This document shows, piece by piece, positions 29,285 through 40,599 of a DNA stretch of 64,000 bases. Positions within the stretch are counted from its first letter, which is position 1, and each line of letters opens with the position of its first letter. Position numbers and translations under genes: made by a program. The notes below the pieces were generated by a model that worked only from the letters and a program-made list of their open reading frames with translations, was not told the origin of the DNA and made no database searches. This stretch comes from Lysobacteraceae bacterium (GTDB taxonomy: Bacteria; Pseudomonadota; Gammaproteobacteria; Nitrococcales; AK92), in contig JAAYIK010000005.1 in the NCBI GenBank assembly GCA_012523465.1, positions 62,001 to 126,000 of the forward strand, read 5' to 3'.

Positions 29285-31357
29285 ATGCCCTGGCAAAACC
29301 GAGAAACCCAACGCAACGACGGCACTCCCTCCCGCCCCACCAACCCGCGGAGCGGGTCCGATTCCAGCAATCGGCAGCAGGCCATGCCTCCGCGCCGCAC
29401 CTGGCTACTGTTCCTGCTGCTGCTGCTCGCCAACTATCTGCTGGTCGATCGCTTCTTCGCCTCGCCCGCGGCACCGGTGACGGTGCCCTATACGGTTTTC
29501 CGGACCCAGGTGATGGAGGGCAACGTCGCCGCCATCTACAGCCGCGGCGAGACCATCGAGGGCCGCTTCGAGCGGGAGGTGCTGCTGCCGCCACCGGACG
29601 GCGTGCCAAGCGCCGCGCCGCGCCCAGTGACCAACTTCGAGACCATCCTGCCCACCTTTCTCGACCCCGGGCTTGAGCAGCTGTTACTGGAGCATGGTGT
29701 GGAGATCCGGGCAGAGCCCATCCAGGTCGGCCCCAATCCGCTGCTCACCCTGCTGATCGGCTTCGGCCCGGCGCTGGCCATCATCGGCTTCTACATCTGG
29801 CTGTTCCGCCGCGCCGCCCGCCAGGGCGGTCCGCTGGGAGGCGGCCTGACCGGGCTCGGCAAGAGCCGGGCCCGCCGCTTCGACGTCGAGCGGGACATCA
29901 AGGTGACCTTCGACGATGTCGCCGGCATCGACGAGGCCGAGAACGAGCTGGTCGAAATCGTCGACTTCCTCAAGAACCCCGAGAAGTACACCCGCCTGGG
30001 CGGCACCGCCCCCAAGGGGGTGCTCCTGGTCGGTCCGCCCGGCACCGGCAAGACCCTGCTGGCCCGCGCCGTGGCCGGCGAGGCCGGGGTGCCGTTCTTC
30101 TCCATGAGCGGGTCGGAGTTCGTGGAGATGATCGTCGGCGTCGGCGCCGCGCGGGTGCGCGACCTGTTCCGCCAGGCCCGCGAGCACGCTCCGTCCATCA
30201 TCTTCATCGACGAGATCGATTCCATCGGCCGCGCCCGCGGGCAGTACACCATCGGCGGCGGCGCCAGCGAGCAGGAGCAGACCCTTAACCAGATCCTCAC
30301 CGAGATGGACGGCTTCTCCACCCAGGAAGGGGTCATCGTGCTGGCTGCCACCAACCAGCCCGAGGTACTGGACCGCGCACTGCTGCGGGCTGGGCGTTTC
30401 GACCGGCGCATCGTCCTCCACCTGCCGGACAAGAAGGGCCGGGAGGAGATTCTCAAGGTTCACACCCGCAAGGTGCCGCTGGCGCCGGATGTCGACCTCA
30501 AGGAGATCGCCGCCGCTATTCCCGGCCTCACCGGCGCCGACATCAAGAACCTGGTCAACGCGGCCGCCCTGCTGGCCGCCCGGCGCGATCAGGACGCGGT
30601 CTACCAGAAGGATTTCTTCGATGCGCTGGAGAAGATCATGCTCGGCCCGGAGCGGCCCATCGTGCTGAAGCCGGCCGACCGCGAGCGCATCGCCTATCAC
30701 GAGAGCGGCCACGCCATCCTCGGCCTGCTGGTGCCGGGCGCCGACCCGGTGCACCGGGTGAGCATCGTGCCGCGCGGCCAGGCCCTGGGCATCACCTACC
30801 AGCGGCCGCAGACCGAACGCTACAACTACCCCGAAGCCTATCTGCGGGCCAAGATCATCGGCATGCTGGGCGGCCGGGCAGCCGAAGAGATCGTCTACGG
30901 CGACCGCACCACCGGCGCCGAGAACGACATCGAGCAAGCCACCGCCATTGCCCGCAACATGGTCACCCGCTGGGGCATGAGCGACCAGGTCGGGCTGGTG
31001 CAACTGGCCCCGCGCGCCAATCCCTTCCTCGGCACTGTCGCCGGCTTCGGCCCCGACCGGCCGTTCAGCGAGCAGACCGCGCACCTCATTGACATGGAAG
31101 TCCACCGCATCCTCAACGAATGCTACGAGGAGGCCAAGCGGCTGCTGCGGCAGCACAGGCCGCAGCTGGATGCGCTGGTCAAGGCACTGCTGGAGCGCGA
31201 GACCCTGGAGGAGCAGGAAATCCTCGAAGTCACCGGTCTGCCGCCCGCTCCGGCCCTGCAAAGCCAGCCCTTGCCGCTGGTGCACGACGGCAGCAAAACG
31301 GCGCCCCGGAGCCAGGCCGGCGCCGCCCCCGGCGATAGCGCTGACGATCCGGCCTGA
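29285..31357 (+). CDS. ftsH: FtsH-family membrane-anchored ATP-dependent zinc metalloprotease
   Basis: A 690-residue AAA+ protease. Two transmembrane helices (about residues 34-55 and 152-172) flank a periplasmic segment. The AAA module has Walker A Gly-Pro-Pro-Gly-Thr-Gly-Lys-Thr (250-257), Walker B Ile-Ile-Phe-Ile-Asp-Glu-Ile-Asp (near 308), the pore Phe-Val-Glu-Met near 277 and the second-region Arg finger. The zinc motif is H472-E473-x-x-H476. It extracts and degrades membrane and regulatory proteins. GGAG lies five bases before the chosen start. The usual neighbours rlmE and folP are absent here, so this could be an additional paralogue; the genome would have to be checked. Confidence 0.92.
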   Translation: MPWQNRETQRNDGTPSRPTNPRSGSDSSNRQQAMPPRRTWLLFLLLLLANYLLVDRFFASPAAPVTVPYTVFRTQVMEGNVAAIYSRGETIEGRFEREVLLPPPDGVPSAAPRPVTNFETILPTFLDPGLEQLLLEHGVEIRAEPIQVGPNPLLTLLIGFGPALAIIGFYIWLFRRAARQGGPLGGGLTGLGKSRARRFDVERDIKVTFDDVAGIDEAENELVEIVDFLKNPEKYTRLGGTAPKGVLLVGPPGTGKTLLARAVAGEAGVPFFSMSGSEFVEMIVGVGAARVRDLFRQAREHAPSIIFIDEIDSIGRARGQYTIGGGASEQEQTLNQILTEMDGFSTQEGVIVLAATNQPEVLDRALLRAGRFDRRIVLHLPDKKGREEILKVHTRKVPLAPDVDLKEIAAAIPGLTGADIKNLVNAAALLAARRDQDAVYQKDFFDALEKIMLGPERPIVLKPADRERIAYHESGHAILGLLVPGADPVHRVSIVPRGQALGITYQRPQTERYNYPEAYLRAKIIGMLGGRAAEEIVYGDRTTGAENDIEQATAIARNMVTRWGMSDQVGLVQLAPRANPFLGTVAGFGPDRPFSEQTAHLIDMEVHRILNECYEEAKRLLRQHRPQLDALVKALLERETLEEQEILEVTGLPPAPALQSQPLPLVHDGSKTAPRSQAGAAPGDSADDPA

Positions 31358-31406
31358 GCGCGCCCGGCCGGATTTGAGTTCTCGCGGCAGAGCCCAATCT
31401 AGCTAG

Positions 31407-31434
31407 GGTCGGCCGGGCCGCAGCCCGGCCGACC
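31407..31434 (+). terminator. hairpin after ftsH
   Basis: A perfect 12-bp GC-rich stem (31407-31418 with 31423-31434) with the loop CGCA. It lies 50 bases after the ftsH stop and before the trehalose module. No T-run follows, so it may be a weak or rho-assisted terminator. Confidence 0.55.
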
Positions 31435-31470
31435 ACCAGTCCGGCGCAAGGCTCAGCGGCGAGAGAAGCG

Positions 31471-33030
31471 ATGACGTCCCCAGTCCGTGGCAGACCCTAT
31501 GCCTCTATTTTCGCTTTCCGGGCCGGCGTGTTCGACCTGGATGGCGTAATCACCCGCACTGCCGCACTGCATGCCGCCGCCTGGAAGCGGCTGTTCGACG
31601 ACTTTCTGCACCGGCGCGCCGCGCGCACGGGCACTCCCTTCCGCCCCTTCAGCAACGAAGACTACCGCCGCCATGTCGATGGCAAGCCCCGTCGCGACGG
31701 CGTGCGCGACTTTCTCGCCGCCCGCGGCATCGCTCTGCCGGAAGGCACTCCGGACGACCCGCCCGAGCAGGAGACGATCCACGGCCTCGGCGCCGCCAAG
31801 AACGCCCTTTTCCGTCAGCTGCTGGCCACGCAAGGCGTGGAGATCCACACCAGCTCGGTCACGCTCATCCACAAATTGCGCCGTGCCGGCCTCAGGACCG
31901 CCCTGGTCTCCTCCAGCAAGAACGCCGCGGCCGTGCTGGCTGCCGCCGGCCTCACCGAGCTGTTCGACGTCCGCGTCGACGGCGTCGAGGCTGCCCGGCT
32001 GGGGCTCGCCGGCAAGCCGGCACCGGACATCTTCCGCCATGCCGCTGCCGAGCTCCGGGTGGACCCGGCCGACGCCTTCGCGGTAGAGGATGCGCTGTCC
32101 GGGGTGGCCGCCGCCCGTGCCGCCGGCTACGGCCTGGTGATCGGCGTGGACCGCGCCGGTCAGGCCGCCGCCCTGCGCGAGCACGGCGCCGACGTGGTGG
32201 TGCCAGATCTCGCCGCCCTGCCCTTCGGCAGCGCGCCGCTGCCGGATGCGCTGGAGCGCTTTGCCGACATCGCGCGGCTACTGGCCGGCCGCCGCCCGGC
32301 CCTGTTCCTCGATTACGACGGCACCTTGACGCCTATCGTGGAGCGGCCCGAGCTCGCCGTGCTCGACGACGGCATGCGCGCCGCCCTGCGCGAGCTGGCC
32401 GCGCTCTGTCCGCTTGCCATCGTCAGCGGCCGCGACCGGGCCGACGTGGCGCGGCTGGTCGGCATCGACTCCCTGGTCTACGCCGGCAGTCACGGCTTCG
32501 ACATCGCCGGCCCCGACGGCCTGCGCCTGCAGCATGCCGAAGCCGCCGACTATCTGCCCGCCCTGGACCGCGCCGAGGCCTGGCTGCGCGCGCGTCTGGC
32601 CAGCATTCCCGGCGCCCTGGTGGAGCGCAAGCGCTACGCCATCGCCGTCCACTACCGGCTGGTGGCTGACGCTCAGGCGGCGGATGTCGAGGCGGTCGTG
32701 GACGCCGCCCTGGCAGAAGCGCCCGAGCAGCTGCGCAAAACCGGCGGCAAGAAGGTCTTTGAGCTTAGGGTGCGCTTGCCCTGGGACAAGGGCCATGCCG
32801 TGGACTGGTTGCTGGCGACCTTGCGGCTGGAGCGCCCGGATGTGCTGCCCATGTATCTCGGCGACGACGAAACCGACGAGGACGCCTTTCTCGCCCTGCG
32901 CCGGCGTGGCGGGCTCGGCATCCTGGTCGCGGCGGAGCCGGCGCTGCGCAGCGCGGCCCACTATCGCCTTGTCGACCCGGCCGCGGCCGGCCGCTTTCTG
33001 GGCATGCTGACGGAGTTGCTGCGGCCATGA
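31471..33030 (+). CDS. fused beta-phosphoglucomutase-like / trehalose-6-phosphate phosphatase
   Basis: A 519-residue protein with two HAD-type domains. Residues 15-245 form a beta-phosphoglucomutase-like domain with the nucleophile motif Phe-Asp-Leu-Asp-Gly (D22, D24). Residues 272-515 are a trehalose-phosphatase (OtsB) domain with Leu-Asp-Tyr-Asp-Gly-Thr (D281, D283), Ser-Gly-Arg-Asp near 327 and Gly-Asp-Asp-Glu-Thr-Asp-Glu near 467. Predicted activities are beta-glucose-1-phosphate to glucose-6-phosphate, and trehalose-6-phosphate to trehalose. The stop overlaps the start of the GH65 gene by four bases (ATGA), implying coupled translation. This reproduces as two genes the domain order of the mycobacterial OtsB1 protein. 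No trehalose-6-phosphate synthase is nearby. Confidence 0.9.
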   Translation: MTSPVRGRPYASIFAFRAGVFDLDGVITRTAALHAAAWKRLFDDFLHRRAARTGTPFRPFSNEDYRRHVDGKPRRDGVRDFLAARGIALPEGTPDDPPEQETIHGLGAAKNALFRQLLATQGVEIHTSSVTLIHKLRRAGLRTALVSSSKNAAAVLAAAGLTELFDVRVDGVEAARLGLAGKPAPDIFRHAAAELRVDPADAFAVEDALSGVAAARAAGYGLVIGVDRAGQAAALREHGADVVVPDLAALPFGSAPLPDALERFADIARLLAGRRPALFLDYDGTLTPIVERPELAVLDDGMRAALRELAALCPLAIVSGRDRADVARLVGIDSLVYAGSHGFDIAGPDGLRLQHAEAADYLPALDRAEAWLRARLASIPGALVERKRYAIAVHYRLVADAQAADVEAVVDAALAEAPEQLRKTGGKKVFELRVRLPWDKGHAVDWLLATLRLERPDVLPMYLGDDETDEDAFLALRRRGGLGILVAAEPALRSAAHYRLVDPAAAGRFLGMLTELLRP

Positions 33031-35474
33031 CCGGTGACGAATGGACCTTGCGCTACGACGGCTTCGACCCAGCCAGGGAGGGGCTACGCGAGGCGCTTTG
33101 CACGCTCGGCAACGGCTACTTCGCCACCCGCGGCGCCGGCGAGGAATCGGAGGCCGACGAGATCCACTATCCCGGCACCTATCTGGCCGGCGGCTACAAC
33201 CGTCTCAAGACCCACACCGCCGGCCGCACCATCGAGAACGAAGACCTGGTCAACATGCCCAACTGGCTGTGCCTCAACTTCCGCCCCGAGGACGGCGACT
33301 GGTTCAACCCGCTGGGCATGGAGCTGCTCGCCTACTGCCAGGAGCTCGACCTGCGGGCCGGCCTGCTGCGCCGGCAGATCCGCTTCCGCGATCGCCAGGG
33401 CCGGGAAACCCTGCTCGTCACCCGCCGCCTGGTCCACATGGGCAACCCGCACGTGGCGGCCATCGCCTGGACGCTGACCGCGCTCAACTGGTCCGGCACC
33501 ATCCACGTCCGCTCAGCGCTGGACGGCCGCGTCATCAACGCCGGCGTGCCGCGCTACCGGCAGCTGGCCAGCACCCATTTGACGCCGCTGGAAACCCGTC
33601 AGCTCGACGAGGACTCCATTCTGCTGGAGGTAGAAACCAACCAGTCGCGCCTGCGGGTGGCTGAGGCGGCCCGCACCCAGGTCTTTCGCGGCAGCGACCG
33701 GCTCGCGCCGGAGTGCCACCCGCTGGAGGAGACCGGCTACGTCTGCAAGGAGCTGCGCTTCGCCCTCACCCAGGGCGAGCCGGTGACGATAGAGAAGGTC
33801 GTGGCGCTCTACAGCGGACGGGATCACGCCATCTCGGAGCCGGCGCTGGCGGCGGAGCAGACCGTGCGGGACGCGCCGCGCTTCGAGCGGCTCGAGGCCA
33901 GTCACACCATGCGCTGGTCGCACCTGTGGCGCCGCTGCGACGTAGTACTGGAAGGCGACGTCCGTACCCAAATGATCCTACGCCTGCACATCTTCCACCT
34001 GCTGCAGACGGTCTCTCCACACAGCGACGACCTCGACGTCGGAGTGCCGGCCCGCGGTCTGCATGGCGAGGCCTACCGTGGCCACGTGTTCTGGGACGAG
34101 CTGTTCATCTTCCCGTTCCTCAACTGGCGCATCCCTGAGATCACCCGCAGCCTGCTGCGCTACCGCTTCCGCCGCCTCAATGCCGCCCGCCGGCTGGCGC
34201 ACGCGCGTGGCCTGCGCGGTGCCCTCTATCCCTGGCAGAGCGGCAGCGATGGCCGCGAGGAGACCCAGCAGCTCCACCTCAACCCCAAGTCGGGGCGCTG
34301 GCTGCCGGACAACACCCATCTGCAGTGGCACGTCAATTCCGCCATCGCCTACAACGTCTGGCGCTACTACCAGACCACCGGCGACCGCGAATTCCTGTCC
34401 TTCTACGGGGCCGAGATGCTGTTCGAGATCGCCCGCTTCTGGGCCAGCGCCGCGCGCTGGAACCCGGAGCGCCAGCGCTACGACATCTGCGGCGTCATGG
34501 GCCCGGACGAGTTCCACGACCAGTATCCCTGGCGCGACACGCCCGGCCTGGACAACAACACCTACACCAACGTCATGGCCGCCTGGGTATTGCAGCGGGC
34601 GCTAGAGACCCGGGATCTCATCGGCCGCAACCGCCGCGCCGAGCTGTGCGAACGGCTGGCGCTGGGCCAAGAGGAGTTCGCGCTCTGGGACGACGTCAGC
34701 CACCAGCTCTACATCTCCTTCCACGACGGCATCCCCAGCCAGTTCGAGGGCTACGAGCGGCTGGAGGAGCTGGACTGGGAGGGTTATCGGCGCAAGTACG
34801 GCGACATCCATCGGCTGGACCGCATCCTCGAGGCCGAGGGCGATAGCGTCAACCGCTATAAGGCTTCCAAGCAGGCCGACGTGCTCATGCTGCTCTACCT
34901 GTTCTCCATCGAAGAGCTGCGCCTCCTGTCCCGGCAGCTCAGCTATCCGGTCGACGAACACATGCTCCGGCGCACCATCGACTACTACCTGCAGCGCACC
35001 TCCCACGGCTCCACCTTAAGCAAGGTGGTTCACTCCTGGGTGCTGGCGCGCTCCGACCGGCCGCATTCGTGGGACGTGCTGAAGGAAGCGCTGGAGAGCG
35101 ACATCTCCGATGTCCAGGGCGGCACCACCCCAGAAGGCATCCACCTCGGCGCCATGGCGGGCACGGTCAATTTCGTCCAGGAAGCGCAGACCGGCTTCGA
35201 AATCCGCGATGGCACCTTGCGCATCAACCCCTGCCTGCCGGAACCCCTGCAGCGGCTGTGCCTGCGGCTGCGCTACCGCGGCCACTGGCTGGACCTCGAC
35301 TTCAACCGCGACAGCATGACCATCGCCGCGCCCGGCGGCTGGGCGGGGCCGCAGCAGCTGCTGGTGGGCAACCAGCGTTACCCATTCGGCCCGGGCCAAT
35401 CGTTGAAGATCCCCTGCACCCGCATCAATGGCGCCCGCCGCGCCGCCAGCGCCCCGTCCGGGGAGAGCGGCTGA
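33027..35474 (+). CDS. glycoside hydrolase family 65 phosphorylase (trehalose/maltose type)
   Basis: An 815-residue family GH65 enzyme. After an N-terminal beta-sandwich (about 1-270) comes the (alpha/alpha)6 barrel with the general-acid motif Gly-Pro-Asp-Glu-Phe-His-Asp, catalytic E495, followed by Asp-Asn-Asn-Thr-Tyr-Thr-Asn. A Lys-Gln-Ala-Asp-Val-Leu segment near 616 and Gly-Ser-Thr-Leu-Ser near 664 fit the phosphate-binding site, suggesting a phosphorylase rather than a hydrolase. Products would be beta-glucose-1-phosphate and glucose, the former fed to the mutase domain next door. Trehalose is the likely substrate by context; maltose, kojibiose or nigerose remain possible. It overlaps the preceding gene by four bases and the next by one. 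Confidence 0.9.
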   Translation: MTGDEWTLRYDGFDPAREGLREALCTLGNGYFATRGAGEESEADEIHYPGTYLAGGYNRLKTHTAGRTIENEDLVNMPNWLCLNFRPEDGDWFNPLGMELLAYCQELDLRAGLLRRQIRFRDRQGRETLLVTRRLVHMGNPHVAAIAWTLTALNWSGTIHVRSALDGRVINAGVPRYRQLASTHLTPLETRQLDEDSILLEVETNQSRLRVAEAARTQVFRGSDRLAPECHPLEETGYVCKELRFALTQGEPVTIEKVVALYSGRDHAISEPALAAEQTVRDAPRFERLEASHTMRWSHLWRRCDVVLEGDVRTQMILRLHIFHLLQTVSPHSDDLDVGVPARGLHGEAYRGHVFWDELFIFPFLNWRIPEITRSLLRYRFRRLNAARRLAHARGLRGALYPWQSGSDGREETQQLHLNPKSGRWLPDNTHLQWHVNSAIAYNVWRYYQTTGDREFLSFYGAEMLFEIARFWASAARWNPERQRYDICGVMGPDEFHDQYPWRDTPGLDNNTYTNVMAAWVLQRALETRDLIGRNRRAELCERLALGQEEFALWDDVSHQLYISFHDGIPSQFEGYERLEELDWEGYRRKYGDIHRLDRILEAEGDSVNRYKASKQADVLMLLYLFSIEELRLLSRQLSYPVDEHMLRRTIDYYLQRTSHGSTLSKVVHSWVLARSDRPHSWDVLKEALESDISDVQGGTTPEGIHLGAMAGTVNFVQEAQTGFEIRDGTLRINPCLPEPLQRLCLRLRYRGHWLDLDFNRDSMTIAAPGGWAGPQQLLVGNQRYPFGPGQSLKIPCTRINGARRAASAPSGESG

Positions 35475-35638
35475 TGGCCGGCTCCACCGTCACCGCCTTC
35501 GCCCTGCTCGTCGCCGGCCTCATCATGCTCACGGGCGGCTTTGTCATGCGAGCGGGCAAGGCCGGCGTCTACGTCATGCTCATCGGCATCGTGCTGGTGC
35601 TGGCCGGGGTCGCCTACTACATCCTAGTGGTCATCTGA
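35474..35638 (+). CDS. 54-residue membrane protein at the end of the trehalose operon
   Basis: A small protein with two hydrophobic helices (about residues 7-24 and 32-53) joined by a short basic turn (Arg-Ala-Gly-Lys-Ala-Gly). Its ATG overlaps the GH65 stop codon (TGATG), strong evidence that it is translated with the operon. I recognise no family. Base use matches its neighbours. It ends seven bases before the convergent yhhJ stop. A membrane anchor or regulator of the trehalose enzymes is possible but unsupported. Confidence 0.75.
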   Translation: MAGSTVTAFALLVAGLIMLTGGFVMRAGKAGVYVMLIGIVLVLAGVAYYILVVI

Positions 35639-35645
35639 GCCGTCC

Positions 35646-36758
35646 TCAGGCCAACGATTTGCGGAACTGCCCCAGCGAGAGCAGGAACAACGCCACGCCA
35701 ATCACGACCAGCGCCAGCAGCTGCGGCCACACCATCGAGAACTCTGCACCGCGGAACAGGATGGCCTCGGACAGGGCGATGTAATGCGTAGTCGGCGCCA
35801 CCAGCATAAGCTGCTGCACCAGCTCCGGCATGCTCTCGCGCGGCGTCATGCCGCCCGAGAGCGTCTGCATGGGCAGCATGGTCAGGATCAACAGCAGGCC
35901 GAACTGCGGCATGGAGCGGGCGACGGTGGCGAGGAAAATACCCAACGTGGTGCAGGCGAAGATGTGCAGCGCCGCCCCCAGCAGGAACAACCCGATCGAG
36001 CCGGCGACGGGCACCCCCAGCCAGCCCTCCACGACCACGGTCAGTGAGAAGGCAACGGCGACGAACACCACTAGGCCCATCGCCCAGATCTTGCTGACCA
36101 TGATCTCCGCCGGCGTCACCGGCATCACCAGCAGGTGCTCGATAGTGCCGTGCTCGCGTTCCCGGATCAGCGCCGCGCCGGCCAGGATGATGGCGATCAT
36201 GGTGACGTTGCTGACCACCTCGGCGATGGCGCCGAACCAGCCCTGCCGCAGCGCCGGGTTGAAGCGGTTGCGCAAGGCCAGCTCCACCGGCGCTGCGGCG
36301 CCGGCGCGATGGCGCCGCAGGAATTCCTCCACCTCGCCGCTGACGATGGCCTGCACGTAGCCGCTGCCGGTGAAGGCCTGACTGACCCGGGTGGCGTCGA
36401 CGTTGAGCTGGAGCTGCGGTCGCCGCCCGGCCAGCAGGTCGCGCTGGAACTCCGGTGGGATGACCAGCGCGAAGGTATCCAGGCCGGCATCCAGCCGAGG
36501 GTCCATCTCGGAATGCGCGATCAACGTCGGCGGTTGGAAATATGGCGGGTAGAAAGCGCCAGCGATGCGCCCGGACAGCGGCGACTGATCCTCGTCGACG
36601 ATGGCGATGGGCACTTCGTGCAAGGTCTCCGGCATCGCCGTCGCCGCGGTGTAGACTGACACCGTGAAGGCGAACAGAATCAGCGCGAACAGCAGCGGAT
36701 CGCGGGACAGGCTGCGCAGCTCCTTGACGCCCAGGTGCAGCACGTTGCTCAGTCGCAT
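35646..36758 (-). CDS. yhhJ: ABC-2 type transporter permease (YhhJ-like)
   Basis: A 370-residue inner-membrane permease. One N-terminal helix (about 20-40) is followed by a periplasmic domain (about 45-170) and five further helices (about 175-365), the ABC2_membrane_3 layout. It is the third gene of a yhiI-rbbA-yhhJ set known from Escherichia coli. The ATG at 36758 lies one base beyond the RbbA stop, with AGGAG inside the end of rbbA; a longer frame starting at 36800 lies within rbbA. It should pair with the ATPase and permease domains of RbbA to export an unknown substrate with the HlyD-like YhiI. Confidence 0.88.
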   Translation of the reverse strand: MRLSNVLHLGVKELRSLSRDPLLFALILFAFTVSVYTAATAMPETLHEVPIAIVDEDQSPLSGRIAGAFYPPYFQPPTLIAHSEMDPRLDAGLDTFALVIPPEFQRDLLAGRRPQLQLNVDATRVSQAFTGSGYVQAIVSGEVEEFLRRHRAGAAAPVELALRNRFNPALRQGWFGAIAEVVSNVTMIAIILAGAALIREREHGTIEHLLVMPVTPAEIMVSKIWAMGLVVFVAVAFSLTVVVEGWLGVPVAGSIGLFLLGAALHIFACTTLGIFLATVARSMPQFGLLLILTMLPMQTLSGGMTPRESMPELVQQLMLVAPTTHYIALSEAILFRGAEFSMVWPQLLALVVIGVALFLLSLGQFRKSLA

Positions 36759-36759
36759 C

Positions 36760-39479
<2,720 letters not shown>

Positions 39480-39483
<4 letters not shown>

Positions 39484-40553
39484 CGTGGCAGCTTGACCTC
39501 GAGCTCGGGCGGCCACTCGGCGGCCGGGTCGATGCGCACGTAGCCCATGCCCGGCAGACCGGCCTTGACGCTGCGCAGGTAGCGCCGCAGCAGCTCCGGC
39601 GGGATTTGCAGCCGCACCCGAAACATCAGCTTCTGCCGCTCCTCCACCGTCTCCACCGTCCTGGGCGTAAACTGGGCGACGTCAGCGACGTAGGAGACTG
39701 TGGCCGGCACCACGTACTGGGGCGCGGCGTCCAGCACCAGCCGGGCCTCGGCGCCGATGGACAGCCGCCCGGCCGCCTCGGTGGGCAGGAAGATGGTCAT
39801 GTAGACATCGGTGACGTCGATCAGGCTGACCACCGTACCGCCGGCGCCGATGACTTCGCCCGGGCGGGCCACGATGTACTGGATGCGGCCATCGCGCGGC
39901 GCGCGCAGGGTGCCGTCATCGATCTCGGCTTGCAGGCGCTCGATGGTGGCCTGCATGGCCTCCACGTTCGCCGCCGCGCCGATGACCTGGGACTCGGCGG
40001 TGATCACCGCCGCCTGCGCCGCCTGCAGCTGCGCCTCGGCCGCCGCCAGTGCAGCCCGGGCCTGATGGAAATCTGCCGTGTGGTCGTCGAGCTGCTGCTG
40101 GGGTACGGCGTCAGAGGCGGCCAGCCCCCGGGTACGCTCCAGCCGGCGCCGAGCGGCTTCGAGCTCCGCCTTGCGCTGGGCGATCAGCGCCTCGGCCGCG
40201 GCGCGCTCGCTCTTGCGCTGCACCACCTGGCTGCGCGCAGTCGCCACCGCGCTTTCTGCCTGCTTCAGCTGCGCCTGGGCCTGGCGCAACTGCGCTTCCA
40301 GCACGCTGGTGTCCATGCGGGCGATGACGTCGCCGGTGCTGACGAAATCGCCCTCCCTGACCAGCACCTCGGCCAGCCTGCCGGCGGTCTTGGTGGCAAT
40401 GTTGATCTCCACCGCCTCGATGCGACCGTTGCTCCCGGCGAACCCCGGCGGCAGCGCATCGCGCTGGAGCACGGGCTTGAACAGCATGGCCGCCACCGCC
40501 GCCATCACCACGACGACCGCCAGCCGCGACGCCCATTTCTTGCTTGCTTTCAT
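39480..40553 (-). CDS. yhiI: HlyD family periplasmic adaptor (YhiI-like)
   Basis: A 357-residue membrane-fusion protein. An N-terminal anchor helix (about 8-24) precedes a split lipoyl domain (near 45-90 and 210-250), a long alpha-helical hairpin (about 95-205, rich in Ala, Gln, Glu and Arg) and a beta-barrel end domain. It would bridge the RbbA-YhhJ pump to an outer-membrane channel, which is not encoded here. It is the first gene of the operon, and its stop overlaps the rbbA start. Relatives in E. coli and other gammaproteobacteria have the same order. The substrate is unknown; drugs or small hydrophobic molecules are usual guesses. Confidence 0.9.
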
Positions 40554-40599
40554 CGGCTCTCCATCATTGTTGTGCCGCAGGCCTGCCCGCCCGTGTGGG

